Assembly: GCA_019096195.1 (NCBI GenBank)
Contig: JAGTXK010000239.1
Coordinates: forward strand, 372,001 to 436,000
Reading direction: 5' to 3'
DNA: 64,000 nucleotides
Origin: Boletus sp. NGJ
Taxonomy: Eukaryota > Basidiomycota > Agaricomycetes > Boletales > Boletaceae
The notes under the pieces are model-generated. The model had not been told where the DNA came from, made no database searches, and saw only the letters and a program-made list of their open reading frames with translations. The translations under genes and the position numbers were made by a program. Shown one piece after another: positions 45,955 to 57,009 of the stretch; within the stretch, counting starts at the first letter, position 1; the number at the start of each line of letters is the position of its first letter.

Positions 45955-46388
45955 CATCATTGGTATATGTCCCGTAAGAAGAAGAATACGCTACAGAAGA
46001 CCTGCTGGTGGGCATAGGTATCATTAGCCATTGTATCGTAGTATCATTAGAACCGGGCTCAAATGGATCTGGAGGACCTTGTGCCCGTGTCAGCCAAGTT
46101 AACAGGTCACACAACAAGGGGCTTGCCATACACGGCATGGAAGCCGTGTCGAGAGTCCGACATACTCCGCTTCAAATACATGTCACCTGAAACTCAAACA
46201 ACTTCCGGGATACACTTTTGCAGCCTTTTCCAAGCGTTATTCACAAGCTTCGTCGCGGGTGCAGGAAACTCGGCTCTCCTGCCATACCCGAGCAAGTTTT
46301 GGTGTGGGAGCGTGTAAGGTGACTCTCGAGTCGTGCCGACGGAGGGAAGCGGACTCTGGAGAGACACCGACATCAAACGACTGATACC
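45955..46388. other. Intergenic region
   Basis: 434 bases between two plus-strand genes. Nothing recognised. Confidence 0.4.
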
Positions 46389-47619
46389 ATGGCCGCGACT
46401 CGGAAGGTGCTCATGTTACACGGGCATGTTCTTATATCTCACCAATAAAAGATGGCTCGGAACGCGCTGACGAGACGAAGCAGATACGCACAGAACGCGA
46501 GCATATTTAGTAAGCGGGTTCGTGCAGCTCGAGGACCCATCCAGGTTTTCAAAGTACCGACGGGATGATGATTTTAGCTTGGCGCACTACGCAAGGCGAT
46601 GGACAAGGATATCCAAATGGGTATGTGGTTGCGTCTGTTCTAGATATCACCGTAGGTCAGTGCGCTGCAGCTCTTACGCCACACAGTCTTCGTCGACGGT
46701 CCAATGGTATTACAGCCAGTGGATCTGGACGGTTTCACGCCCTACGCGCTCGGTGCATCCGATGTAACTACTGAAGCATCCGATCCGGCTCTCACACCCA
46801 GAGCATGGTACAAAGCTAATCCCGACCGCACTGTCGCCAACGGACTAGAGGATGCTTTGCACATGCTCAGAGATGTTCTTTCGCGGGATCACTATGTGGT
46901 GAGCTTAGACTTGTGTCCTCCATTCCATAAGATGGGAATTTCCAATCCCTCAGGGTGTCTTTGGTTTTAGGTATGTTGAAGGCGAATCGAAACGGTCTTA
47001 TCTTGATTGTGTTCAATGGTTTAGCCAAGGTGCAGCCATGGCAGCTCTTCTCGCTGCATTGGTGTGTGGAATGAGGATGGCCACAAAGAGAAAGCTAACC
47101 CCTTCCGGTTCCACAGCTTGAGAAACCACACACGTATCCCGATTTCTTGGTGAACGGCGAATCTCCTCACCCCCCGTTGTACGTCATATTGCTCTGATAT
47201 TTCATTGATGAATCCCGAGACTTTGGACCACTGTAGTCAGTTCTGTGTCTCTGTATCGGGCTTCAAGGTAAACGATCCTTTGACCAGCGACATATTTGGC
47301 CAATCATACGCGACACCGACATTACACATTCTTGGAAAGACAGACGTGATTGTGGTCGAGGAGCGATCAAAGGTTCTGTTAAAGGTGTCTGCCAACGCAA
47401 GAGTGGAAGAACATGAAGGAGGTTTGTCCGATTCTCTTTCGTTTGGTTATTCCTCAAGTATCTGTAGGTCACTTCGTTCCATCGAAAGTAAATTGGAGGA
47501 ACTTTTTTAGAGACTATCTACGCAATCCATTGGGAGATGTGCCATCCCCTAGTTCAGGGGCCACGTCACAGTCCAACTCTGGGATTGCTACCCCGGTCAC
47601 GCCTTCGTCTAATTTATAA
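46389..47619 (+). CDS. FSH1-family serine hydrolase
   Basis: An alpha/beta hydrolase of the fungal FSH1/ovarian-cancer-associated family; substrates are probably small esters, with no firm role. Nine exons close to 258 aa: 46389-46423, 46484-46517, 46578-46620, 46687-46898, 46954-46970 (17 nt), 47025-47061, 47117-47178, 47237-47421 and 47468-47619. Motifs: KVLMLHGYAQNASIFSKRLG, MVFVDGPMVLQPVDL, the nucleophile elbow GVFGFSQGAAMAALLAAL, LHILGKTDVIVVE (acid) and VEEHEGGHFVPSK (base), so the Ser-Asp-His triad is complete. The first intron (46424-46483) starts GCATGT; only this GC donor restores HGYAQN. The Ser/Thr-rich tail is dispensable-looking. The gene is intact. Confidence 0.92.
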
Positions 47620-50316
47620 ATCTGTCTTGGCCCCGAGTGACAGCTTCGTCGTCATAGATAGCTACTAGAATCTTACAAAGTTCCTACGACGGTGGAATCC
47701 AGAGCTTCGCCAAATAAAGTTTTCCGGTATTTCACTCGGTTGTATCCCACCCTCCTCCAGAATCTTCCGCTATGGAAACTAACTTTGCATATTCATCTCA
47801 GCCTTCGCTGACTGTTTGCTCGTTCGCTTCAGACTCTGAGTCCATAATAGGTGTGGTAGGTCGTGTCGATTCTCATCTGGTTGGCTCGCTCCCTGATACG
47901 ATGTTGTCAACTCTTAATGTCTTCGATGAAACAAGTCTCCCGGCGTATCGTCCTCCAGTAAATGCGGGCGTCATCGCATCGTATCTATCTCAAAACGTTC
48001 CTACGTTTGGTTCTCCTCGGAGATTGGTGCTTGCGTATGGTGTGATACGAACACGGCTGCTGATATGATTCAGGGGGTTGATGTTCCACCTCTAGCCGAG
48101 TGGACTGTTGAACCCGTATCGATCAACCGGTGATTGAATCGGATCCGAAGTGGCGAATGAAGACGCTGAATCTGGTTAATAACAGTCGTGCCTCTCCTCG
48201 GTACAGTCACCTGACGTCCACTGTTTGCATGATGAATGCGTGCATGCTCATAACGTATCCACCGCAGCATATCAGATATGACCTCCGCGTTTTCTCAACC
48301 ATTATTGAAGCACTGATTCGGAAGAGCGATATATCCGAGGAACGCTCAAATCAGAAAGCATCATATAATCCCTGATTGAATTGATGCAAAGTGAGTTCTG
48401 GACATTCACGTTTAATGGGCGCAAACCCTATCATCGTGGGTTCAGGTTTCCCTGCCTTGATCCAAGCGATCCGACACGCCCACCGTCTGAAACAGTGATC
48501 AGCCCGTGTCGGTAGTTGTAAAGAAGTCTGTTCGCAGAGCTGCATCACCGTAGTCTTTACCGAGTTGTCTTCCGCCTTGCGGGTATATTCCGGTACAACA
48601 GGTGCGTCTTCCGATCTCACGGTCCAGCCGGGCGCGATTTAAACCCCTATGCTTACCCTACAACGCCACAGGCCTGTGTATCGGATCGATCCTCCATATG
48701 TCACTCAAAATCAAGGCGCAAGATACCATGTGCAGCGCATATCATGCCAAACAGCTAATTACTCAGTTAGCATGCCTACCCAATACACAGATCTTGGCGT
48801 CACTTCTCTGGCTAGCATCTGTTCTTGAAGACACACCTCAAGGTTGCCTCGAACCCAGGAACTCGAGAAACGTTTCATGTCGGATGAAACCGCTATCAGA
48901 GATCTGAATGCAACAGCCTCTAGCACAGATTAAGCCCGAAAAGCTCGCTGTCGTACTAAACGCTAACGACATTTGAGGTAACGTACCGTGCAACAGATGG
49001 TCGCCGGCCACACGGATTTAGTGTTCATCGAGAGAGCCATATCAAGGGAGAAGGACAGGGATTCTTTGTACAGCATACTAATCTCTATCAAGATAAGCAT
49101 CTACACAGGACGCCGCCACTGGCTAGTGCCCCAAGAAGCGGATTCATCATCGTCCGGTCGGGGTTCGGGAGAATATTCATGGAGGCTGTAATCGTACGGA
49201 GCTGTGGGATCAAGATCCTAGCCCGACATCACTCTAAAGTCCACATGACGGTCCCGGACACTCTTACAGGCAAGGCAAGGTCCGTGTTGGGGTTGTGTTA
49301 CCTTGTCCTTCGAACTCTGAAGCTGACCAACGCGAAACTGGAAGTTGCATGAAGTACGTTATAGCAAGATCCGGTGGAACGCGGCTTGAATATACATATG
49401 GTTTCTTGTTCACAAGGTTGCGAGTAGGTTTACTTGATGCGCATTGATGGTGACACGGACTGTCGATGACTGTGCGACGACATGGGAGATCCCTGCCTCA
49501 GATTGAATGGGCATTCAGCCCATATCATGCGAAGAGAGTCAGGTCTAGAACGTAAAAAATCAGACCCTGGTTCACGAGGTTCAAAAGCTTGATGCGCGTC
49601 AAACGTGACTAGTTCCGTCGCAGCATGAGCCCAAACACTAACATGGCTGGTAGCATCGTCTTCCAGCGTCGCAAGCCAATGATCCCAATACGGCCAAGTA
49701 ACGATAAGTTAGCACCACATTCCAGATGTATCGGTATCGCAACGGAATCGCGTCCTCGTGTATCAAAAGTTTCCGTTACGGAACGTGCTCGATTTGCGAT
49801 CCCCGACGCCGTCTTTCCAACGGGGTCATTCGCTGGCTCAGCGTTCAATGTTCAGCCGTTGCCTCATGGATCCAGTAAGTATGTACGCCCCCACACGGCC
49901 CAAGCGCAGCATCGACTGCTTCGACGACGCCGCAAACAATCAGGGGCATGTATTTTTGCGCCGGATCGCCGCGATAAGCTTGGAAGGCGTTTCCGGTCGC
50001 TTTGACGATGGTTTGGGGTTGACGAGACATGTTATTGAACAGATGACAAGTGGATAGGAACGCTTCATCGTGCCAGATTATCGGGTAGGTAAACTTGCCG
50101 AGTACAATAAACCAGATATATCTAGCATGTCCATTCCATGCGTTCCATGACAGAATGGACGTCGACCATGTGCTAGACAACTTGAACGTGTGCCTTGCCC
50201 CACACGGTCTGCCAAAACCATGTGACGACTTGCTGATCTCGGTTGGGCAAGGACGGGAGAGAGCTGTCCCGTAGGCCAAATTGGCCCTTCCTCGTGAGAT
50301 TGAGCTTGTCGCAGCC
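47620..50316. other. Gene-poor interval with one possible relic ORF
   Basis: About 2.7 kb. A plus-strand frame starts at 47772 (METNFAYSSQPSLTVC) and stays open for 99 codons; a 34-nt GT-AG-like gap after RRLVLAY would extend it to a stop at about 48131, but that is shorter than any other intron here. It resembles nothing I can name. The rest, including frames at 49.6-50.1 kb, is unassigned. Confidence 0.35.
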
Positions 50317-52282
50317 ATGTCTTCGTCCCCGAACGGTTTGGTCTGTTTCACCAACTGCTTGCTTCCTCGAGAGGACGGTAGCCTGGTGGAGAAAGACCTT
50401 TGGATCGACGAGCGCCGTGGTGTCATTCTGGACGCTCAGGTGAGTCGGCGCTCCGGGGATCGGAAACCTACGCTCTGAACGAGTGAAATGTAGAAAACGT
50501 TCTACCTGAGGCGAGAGAGACCAGAAAAGACCATCGACCTGGGCGGGAACATCTTAAGGTGAGCCAGCGGGAAGATGCCTTGTCTATCGCTCTCCGAATC
50601 ACTGACAAGCAGAGCAGTCCAGGGTACATTGACATTCAAATCAACGGTGGATTTGGTTTCGACTTTTCTGTCTACGAGGGCAACGATCAAGCATACCGCG
50701 ATGGCCTCAAGTTGGTCGCAGAACGGATCATCGAGACGGGCGTCACAGCCTTCGTCCCGACGATCATCGTACGTGGCAGTCGTATCATGTTCTGGCGAGG
50801 TCGTCCTCTGAGAAAAGCATCCCTCAGACGCAGGAAAAGCCGCTCTACCCAAAGTTGCTCCGTCTCTTGCGACCCTGGTCTCCCCCAGCTGCTGCGCATT
50901 TGCTAGGCTGGCATGCCGAGGGCCCATTCCTGCACCTTGCAAAGCGCGGTGCACACCCTCCCCCGTTGATTGCTTCTGCCCCGGGTGGATTCAATTCCTT
51001 CGAGTCCACCTACGGCTCGGAGAACATGGCAGAGACTGAGGATTGGCTCATGGCAGGCGACATCGGCCAGGACACCGTCGGCGTCCGCATCATCACAGGT
51101 GCACCTGAAGTCGAAGGGGTGATGGAAGCCATTTCCAAAGCGAGCAAGCGAGGCATTTGTTTCAACATCGGCCACAGGTGAGCCGCCCATCACATCACCA
51201 GATTATATGCGCTCAACGACAAACGTAGCATCTGCTCGACGGACGTGGCGACTGCCGCAGTCCGAAATGGCGCACGGTGCATTACTCACTTGTTCAATGC
51301 GATGCCTCAGCTTCACCACCGAGACCCCTCGATCATCGGTCTTCTGGGTGCCTCGCCGTACACCTCTTCTGCCCCAGCGTCTGACTTCGCCCCACTGCCG
51401 AGTTCCCACACCAAGTCGGTGTCTTCTTCGTGGACGACTCAGAAGACTCCCTACGCATCTGAGGCGTTTGACGAGATCCATACACCACCCGAGACACCCG
51501 TTAAGCGCAACATCAAATACTCATCTAGCCTTGGACAGTCTCCATTCGAGAGACCATTCTATGAGATCATTGTGGACGGCATTCACTCCCACCCAAACTC
51601 TGTTAGGGTATGCACAGTACAGTTTGATATTTCCAAGCATTCACGCCAACTTTTTCTTCTTTCAAGCTGGCATACTCTGCTCACCCCGATGGGTGTATCT
51701 TGATCACGGATGGTAACGCGTTTGCCGTTTCGTCGCCAGAGAAGGATGGCTGAATTGCATGCCCAGCAATGAGGATACTGGATCCCCACTTGCAAGACGG
51801 GATTCACGCGTGGCGTGACGGTCGCCGGTTTGTCAAGGAAGGCGACAAGCTCTATCTAGAAGGCACCACGACGCTCGCTGGAAGGTCCGTTCTCTATGCA
51901 TGTTGCTCGTTTGAGCCCACCGCCCGTCGTCTTCTGTTTGTTTGCTCACCGATGCCCTTTTTTCAACGCTTAGCGTGGTCACCCTGGACAAGTGCGTCCG
52001 CAACTTTGTGCAGTTCACGGGGTGTTCGCTCGGCGAAGCGATCAAATGTGCAACCTTGAGCCCGGCAAAGTGAGTGTTGGCGCGGTTGTCGTATGCGACT
52101 TTTGTGAGGCGGGCGGGTACTCATGCTTGTCGTTCTGGTCCCTTTTCTATAGATGCCTCGGGATCGAGAACAAGAAGGGTTCCCTTAGAGCCGGTGCAGA
52201 CGCTGACTTGGTCGTTCTCGACCGCCGAGGCAAGGTTCTCAGCACGTGGGTGAAGGGTAAGAAGATTTGGGAGAGTAATTGA
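50317..52282 (+). CDS. N-acetylglucosamine-6-phosphate deacetylase
   Basis: Removes acetate from GlcNAc-6-P, an early step of amino-sugar (chitin-derived) catabolism. Nine exons close to 490 aa: 50317-50439, 50494-50558, 50618-50768, 50813-51177, 51229-51607, 51667-51712, 51767-51884, 51974-52069 and 52153-52282. Amidohydrolase-fold marks are NILSPGYIDIQINGGFGFDF, LLGWHAEGPFLH (metal-binding HxEGPF), CFNIGHSICSTDVATA, CITHLFNAMPQLHHRD and the catalytic Asp in ILITDAMRI, with RAGADADLVVLDR near the end. About 60 residues of Ser/Thr/Pro-rich sequence (after GLLGASPYT, before FYEIIVDGIHSH) are inserted in the barrel. No other amino-sugar genes are adjacent. Introns are GT-AG. Confidence 0.93.
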
Positions 52283-52700
52283 GATTACCCCGTGATACCC
52301 TGCAACCTTTGGGAAGGTGTTTGGAACAAGATAAATGTGGGAGGAATGTGTGAATCGTTTTCTCTCTTTCAGGATACTACGCAACGGACGAGAACGAGTG
52401 GAAACGAGATGTATTGTTCAGTATGGGATATGTTCTAGAGGCACTGACGGAGATGGAGAACAATAATGTGATTCCCTCGTCAGAGGGCATTACGTTTGGA
52501 AATGCTCCACAAGACCTGCCGATGTGGCCAATTCAAGGAGAGGTACTGTAGACCAAGCGTGAGGCATTTTGTGTCGCATCAGCTTCACCCCACGAGCATG
52601 TCATGCACAAAAGTGGTACAAGCAACGTTTACAAATACATTGGAGTGGTTCAAACCAACAGAAACAAACAACCTTTCTTTCTTCATCTCCACCCATTGCT
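52283..52700. other. Convergent intergenic spacer
   Basis: 418 bases between the 3' ends of the deacetylase (plus) and the amidase (minus). Nothing is seen beyond presumed 3' UTRs. Confidence 0.45.
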
Positions 52701-54828
52701 TTAAGCTTTGACAATCCGCTCGATGACGTTCAGCGCAGCCAACACCAAGCCATCGTCGAAACGTGGCGCAACAATCTGCAGGTTTATGGGCGCGTCGACG
52801 TATACGTTGGGTTCATCTAATCATGATTTGGTCAGACGTGGTGCCCCGCCAGTGCAAGCGCACGGGAACGTACATAGTTGGCGATTGTATGAATCCTCTG
52901 GACCCAACGAGCTAAAGTTTGAATCGATCAGGTCAGTGGCTGGATCGACGACGAGCCCCGTCGGGAACACAGCCCCGGGCCAGTCGAGCAGGTTCCACAT
53001 CGCGGTATACCTGGAACGATTGTCAGACTTGCATCTCGGCGTATCCTATCCCACGAAGAACGTGGCTCACCCCCAGTACCTCGCGGTATCGTGACGGCAC
53101 GCGACGCCAGGGTATGTAGGAGACAGTAACACGTCGATGTTTTGCTCCCGCCAGTACTGTAGATACGCACGTCGGAAGGAATCACGTTTATAGTGCAACT
53201 ACACTCGACTCGTGAGCCTGATGACGCCCTGCTGGACAAAAAAATATGGTCTTACTTCCCATGCCTGGGTTGCATCGAGGCTCTTTGTGTGGGGTGGACT
53301 GATCACCCATTCGCTCAGAGGCAGCATGTCTTCCCCCCCCGTCTTTAAGGCATTGGCGGACCGTTTCCCCACCATCGTCAAAGAAAAGCGTGCGCTGACG
53401 AGGCCCCGTGTGTGAATCTTGACAGGAAGCAGTACTTTGGACCGACATACGATAATGCTATAACCTTCTCTGTGCTGGTAGGGAGCATATTCCACGACCT
53501 CCACCTCCTCCGATGCTTCCAGTTTGGCTTTGGTGAGGTCCAAAGCTCGCAGCACCGGAGGATGTGGTAACACGACCCCATCATGGATCATGATCCCAAC
53601 CCGGAGCTTTTTCTGACTGATATCAGGGACCACAAGGGGAAGCGGAAGAAGGGTGGGATCTTTTAGCCACGGTTTCTTGCTCTGCACGGCTTTGATCAGC
53701 ATCTCCATATCCCTCGCCGACCCGCACATCGGGCCAGCGGAGATAAGCGTCCCATCATTGCCTTTCATACTGCAAAGAAGGTGGAAAACGTTAGTTTTGA
53801 GAGTGTGATTTGTACTTACTACCAGATGAAAGGGCCAGAGGGAAATATAGTGCACGTCGGACGAATGCCGTACAGGCCAGTGAATGCGCAAGGAGCACGG
53901 ATAGAGCCTCCGCCATCGCTGTTTGCAAGATGAAATTGGATGGTGAGATGTACAATTTAGGTACTTGCCTTCCCATGCCCATACAAGACCCTTTCATTGC
54001 CAGTAGCGCAGCTTCTCCACCAGAAGAACCACTCGGGGATAGATTGAGGTTGTGCGGATTGAGCTGAAATTAAGTCATCATGCTGTATCTTCTCAAGGCT
54101 CATCATGCAACTTACAGTACGACCATAGAAGGATTTGGTCTCCAGGTGCATAATTGTCTGGGGTTGGTTTGTCTTTACATAAAAAACTATCACGAGCTGT
54201 CAAACATGGTACAAAACTCCTAAGAACCTGAATTCTCACCAGCCCCAAGGTCGCGCAGAACGCTTGTGAGGTTGCAATCTTCGGATGATAACTCGAGTTT
54301 CGACAGAAATCCTCCCGAACCCCAGCGGCCTTTCACAGGCATGTGATCCTGAATGTGATAAGTAACAACCTAAAACACAGACCCACAGGAGACGCGCACT
54401 TTGATAGAGATTGGCAATCCGTGCAGGGGACCAACTGTCTTTTTATGCACGTTGAAGTAGGTGTCGAGTTCCTGGGCTCGCCGAATGCCCTCGTCAAGGA
54501 AGAAATCCGTCAGACAAGCGGTCAGTTGGTGCGCAATAGCAGCACGCTTCCCAAACGCAGTGACCACTTCAACTGCGGTGAGCGCACCAGACGCAACCTT
54601 TGCTAGAACATCTGTTGCGTCCAGCTCAGTAATAGCGAGCTCCTGTATCGTGAGGATCCCACAAGTCGCAGGGATTGACGTGACATTGAGTGGTGGGTTC
54701 TCGAGGAGCGAGACTGGCAAGCGATATTTGGCTGGGATCTGGTTTTCCAAGCGCGACAACTGGGCAGATACCAGTTGTTTGAAATACGCATTGCCAGTGG
54801 TGCCTTGTGTCCTGGAGGAGATTGACAT
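52701..54828 (-). CDS. Amidase-signature hydrolase, one apparent +1 indel
   Basis: A Ser-Ser-Lys amidase (acetamidase/fatty-acid amide hydrolase-like), expected to hydrolyse small or lipid amides. Ten exons: 54828-54400, 54348-54240, 54186-54116, 54063-53969, 53918-53820, 53769-53451, 53394-53256, 53198-53071, 53010-52874 and 52816-52701, for about 546 aa. The catalytic Lys is in GPLHGLPISIKDHMP, the cis-Ser in LSPSGSSGGEAALLAM and the nucleophile in SDGGGSIRAPCAFTGLYG. The C-terminal WNLLDWPGAVFPTGLVVDP and NVYVDAPINLQIVAPRFDDG are typical. Intron 53919-53968 begins GCAAGT. In exon 7 the conserved reading changes frame within an eight-C run (plus strand, 53333-53340); seven would keep the frame. 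That is the only break, so an assembly error or a very recent mutation is likely. Confidence 0.85.
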
Positions 54829-55600
54829 GGGGATAATTGATGCGATGTGCAAACCATGGGGACGCGGTTCGACAAGCCTTTATACTATTCTTTCTCACCA
54901 ACAATAGTCTCTGGGAGAATATAGTTGTGCTTCTCAGGTCATGAGGACTGATCCTTCGATCATGATAAGATAATATAGGCAGACAAGGCGTTGTGGAGGT
55001 TTAAAAAAAATCTACCTGAATATGTCGCAGAGCTTCCCATGGAGCCTTCGTCGACTGTTATGAAATCCCCCGGGATCACAAAAATGACCCATCACCGAGG
55101 AGAGGGCAATCAGCCCGGCTCGTCATGGGAAGGGAAAATTGACGTCGATGGGTATTTCCCCCAGCAATTGCGCAACGCATGTGCGTCGACGAATGCATTA
55201 GGAGTAGAAATCGAGACGTCTGTCTGATTTCATTTCCGCAGTTCAGCCGGTCATCCAGCCGTTATTCTCCGTGGACGTTCTCGCCAGTAGGAATGGACAT
55301 CTAGAGTGCCACGATAAGAATTCGGCGGGTAGTACGCGTACATCGATGATCGCAGCATGGCGCCTGAATGGACCGCTTCTGAGTACGAGTCTATTAGTAA
55401 ACGCTTGGCAATTTGGCTACAGGCTGGGTGAGCAACGAGAGAACTAATCAGAAGACAGACCAATCTGCTAACCAACGCAAGCCATTCGGGTCTGGTGTGA
55501 ACCAACGACAAATGATAGATATTTACGTAACAAAAGCTTTTGCCAAACAACAGACAATAACCTTGGAGAAGATTTCGAATTTTGACGAGGGATCGCGAGC
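54829..55600. other. Divergent intergenic region
   Basis: 772 bases between the amidase start (minus) and Tim22 start (plus). An A8 run lies at about 55002. No ORF or RNA is recognised; it should contain both promoters. Confidence 0.45.
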
Positions 55601-56325
55601 ATGACCTCCTTACCTCTGGTCGCTCCCCTGTTCCCAGCAGGGAAAGAACCTCTTCCTCCAGGCCTCACCGAGGAAGACCGCGCACAATTTCTGCAAGCCA
55701 AAAAATACCAGGCATGGATGTCCTATGGCATGGAGTCATGTGCAGCCAAGACAGTCATTGCTGGCATCGGTGGTAAGCCCATGCACCTTCTCGCACTCGT
55801 TACGATGGTGTATTCGAATTTAGGTTCATTATCCTCCTCTCTATAGGTCTCGGTATCGGCGCCTTCTTCTCCCTCATGTCGACGTCCTTCGCGTATGAGG
55901 ATCCGTATTTACGTGCGCAATCACAAGCGGGGATGAACAATACCCAGAAGGCACGCGAGATTTTTAAGGACATGGGAAAGGGAATGTGGAGAAGCGGGAA
56001 AGGATTTGGGAAAGTTGGAGCGCTGTTTGCAGGCATTGAATGCGTCATCGAAGGGGCAAGTTGTTCCCGTTATTGTTTCGAGTGTACTAACGCTGTCGTT
56101 TCTAGTATCGGGCAAAAAATGACATAGTAAATTCAGTGGCTGCCGGCTTCGCAGCGGGCGGAATTCTCGCGCGACATTCGGGACCCAAGGCCGTATTGGG
56201 AGGTGGCCTGGCATTCGCAGCGTTTTCAGCCGCAATAGATTTGTTCCTCCGTCGAGAACCTGCAGAGTGAGTACGACAGCATTTGTTGCACAAAGTATTT
56301 CTAATGATGTTTCAGTGACGACTAA
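55601..56325 (+). CDS. TIM22: Tim22, mitochondrial carrier-protein translocase subunit
   Basis: The core channel of the TIM22 complex, inserting carrier proteins into the inner membrane. Four exons, 55601-55772, 55847-56055, 56106-56266 and 56316-56325 (10 nt including stop), give 183 aa. Tim17/22 features: [20 protein letters not shown] (helix 1, with the conserved Cys), [35 protein letters not shown] (helix 2 with Gly spacing), [20 protein letters not shown] and [18 protein letters not shown]. The last exon adds only D-D-D and the stop. Intron 2 (56056-56105) starts GCAAGT; the nearest GT donor shifts the frame. The gene is intact and of normal length. Confidence 0.94.
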
Positions 56326-57009
56326 TTCTATACGTCAGCGGACATAGCGTAACTTATTCCCAACTGTCAGACCCGCAACACACCTAGAACATTGTATTTA
56401 CATCATTATACCGCAAGTTTCCACTTTAATGCAATCTATGACATTCCAGCTCGGATCAAGTTCAATTTAGCATTCGCCGATGACAATGCTGCGCTACGAG
56501 GAGGCCTTCTTTCGAGTATGCGCCCGGCACGGAAAACGTTTTCTGATCAATCCCATTCAAAGTGTTCACCAAATGTTTTATGCCCTTTGGCTACAAGTAC
56601 ACCTGTCTTACCAAAAATTCTGGTGATCTCTTTATCTTGAGCGTCGTATCAAAGCGTAGTGGAGTTTGCAGCTCAGAAAACCGCAACATACTTGAGTGTA
56701 GTCGTGAACCATCTGGAATCATACATAATGAAAAGTGAGCATCTCACACACCACGGCGCTCACATGTTTTACACCTCTGGCAACAACACCCACTACATGA
56801 AAAGTCCTTTACAGAATCGCTCTGCCGAGTTGCTACTTGTACCACAGAAGGAGTTAGCTCGTCTGGCGGTACTGCTGGGCGTAACGTTCCCATTTGACGA
56901 CATCGGCCTTGGGTACACTGCGTCGACAGAACCAATTGATAGGCATCCTCCGGGAAACCACTGCGAAGACCATTTCTACTTGGCTTACGGGTGGAGAGCG
57001 CAGGAAGTA
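56326..57009. other. Intergenic region
   Basis: About 680 bases between the Tim22 3' end and the 3' edge of the broken sedolisin copy. A plus-strand frame of 122 codons (56659-57027) overlaps the pseudogene edge and looks non-coding. Confidence 0.4.
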
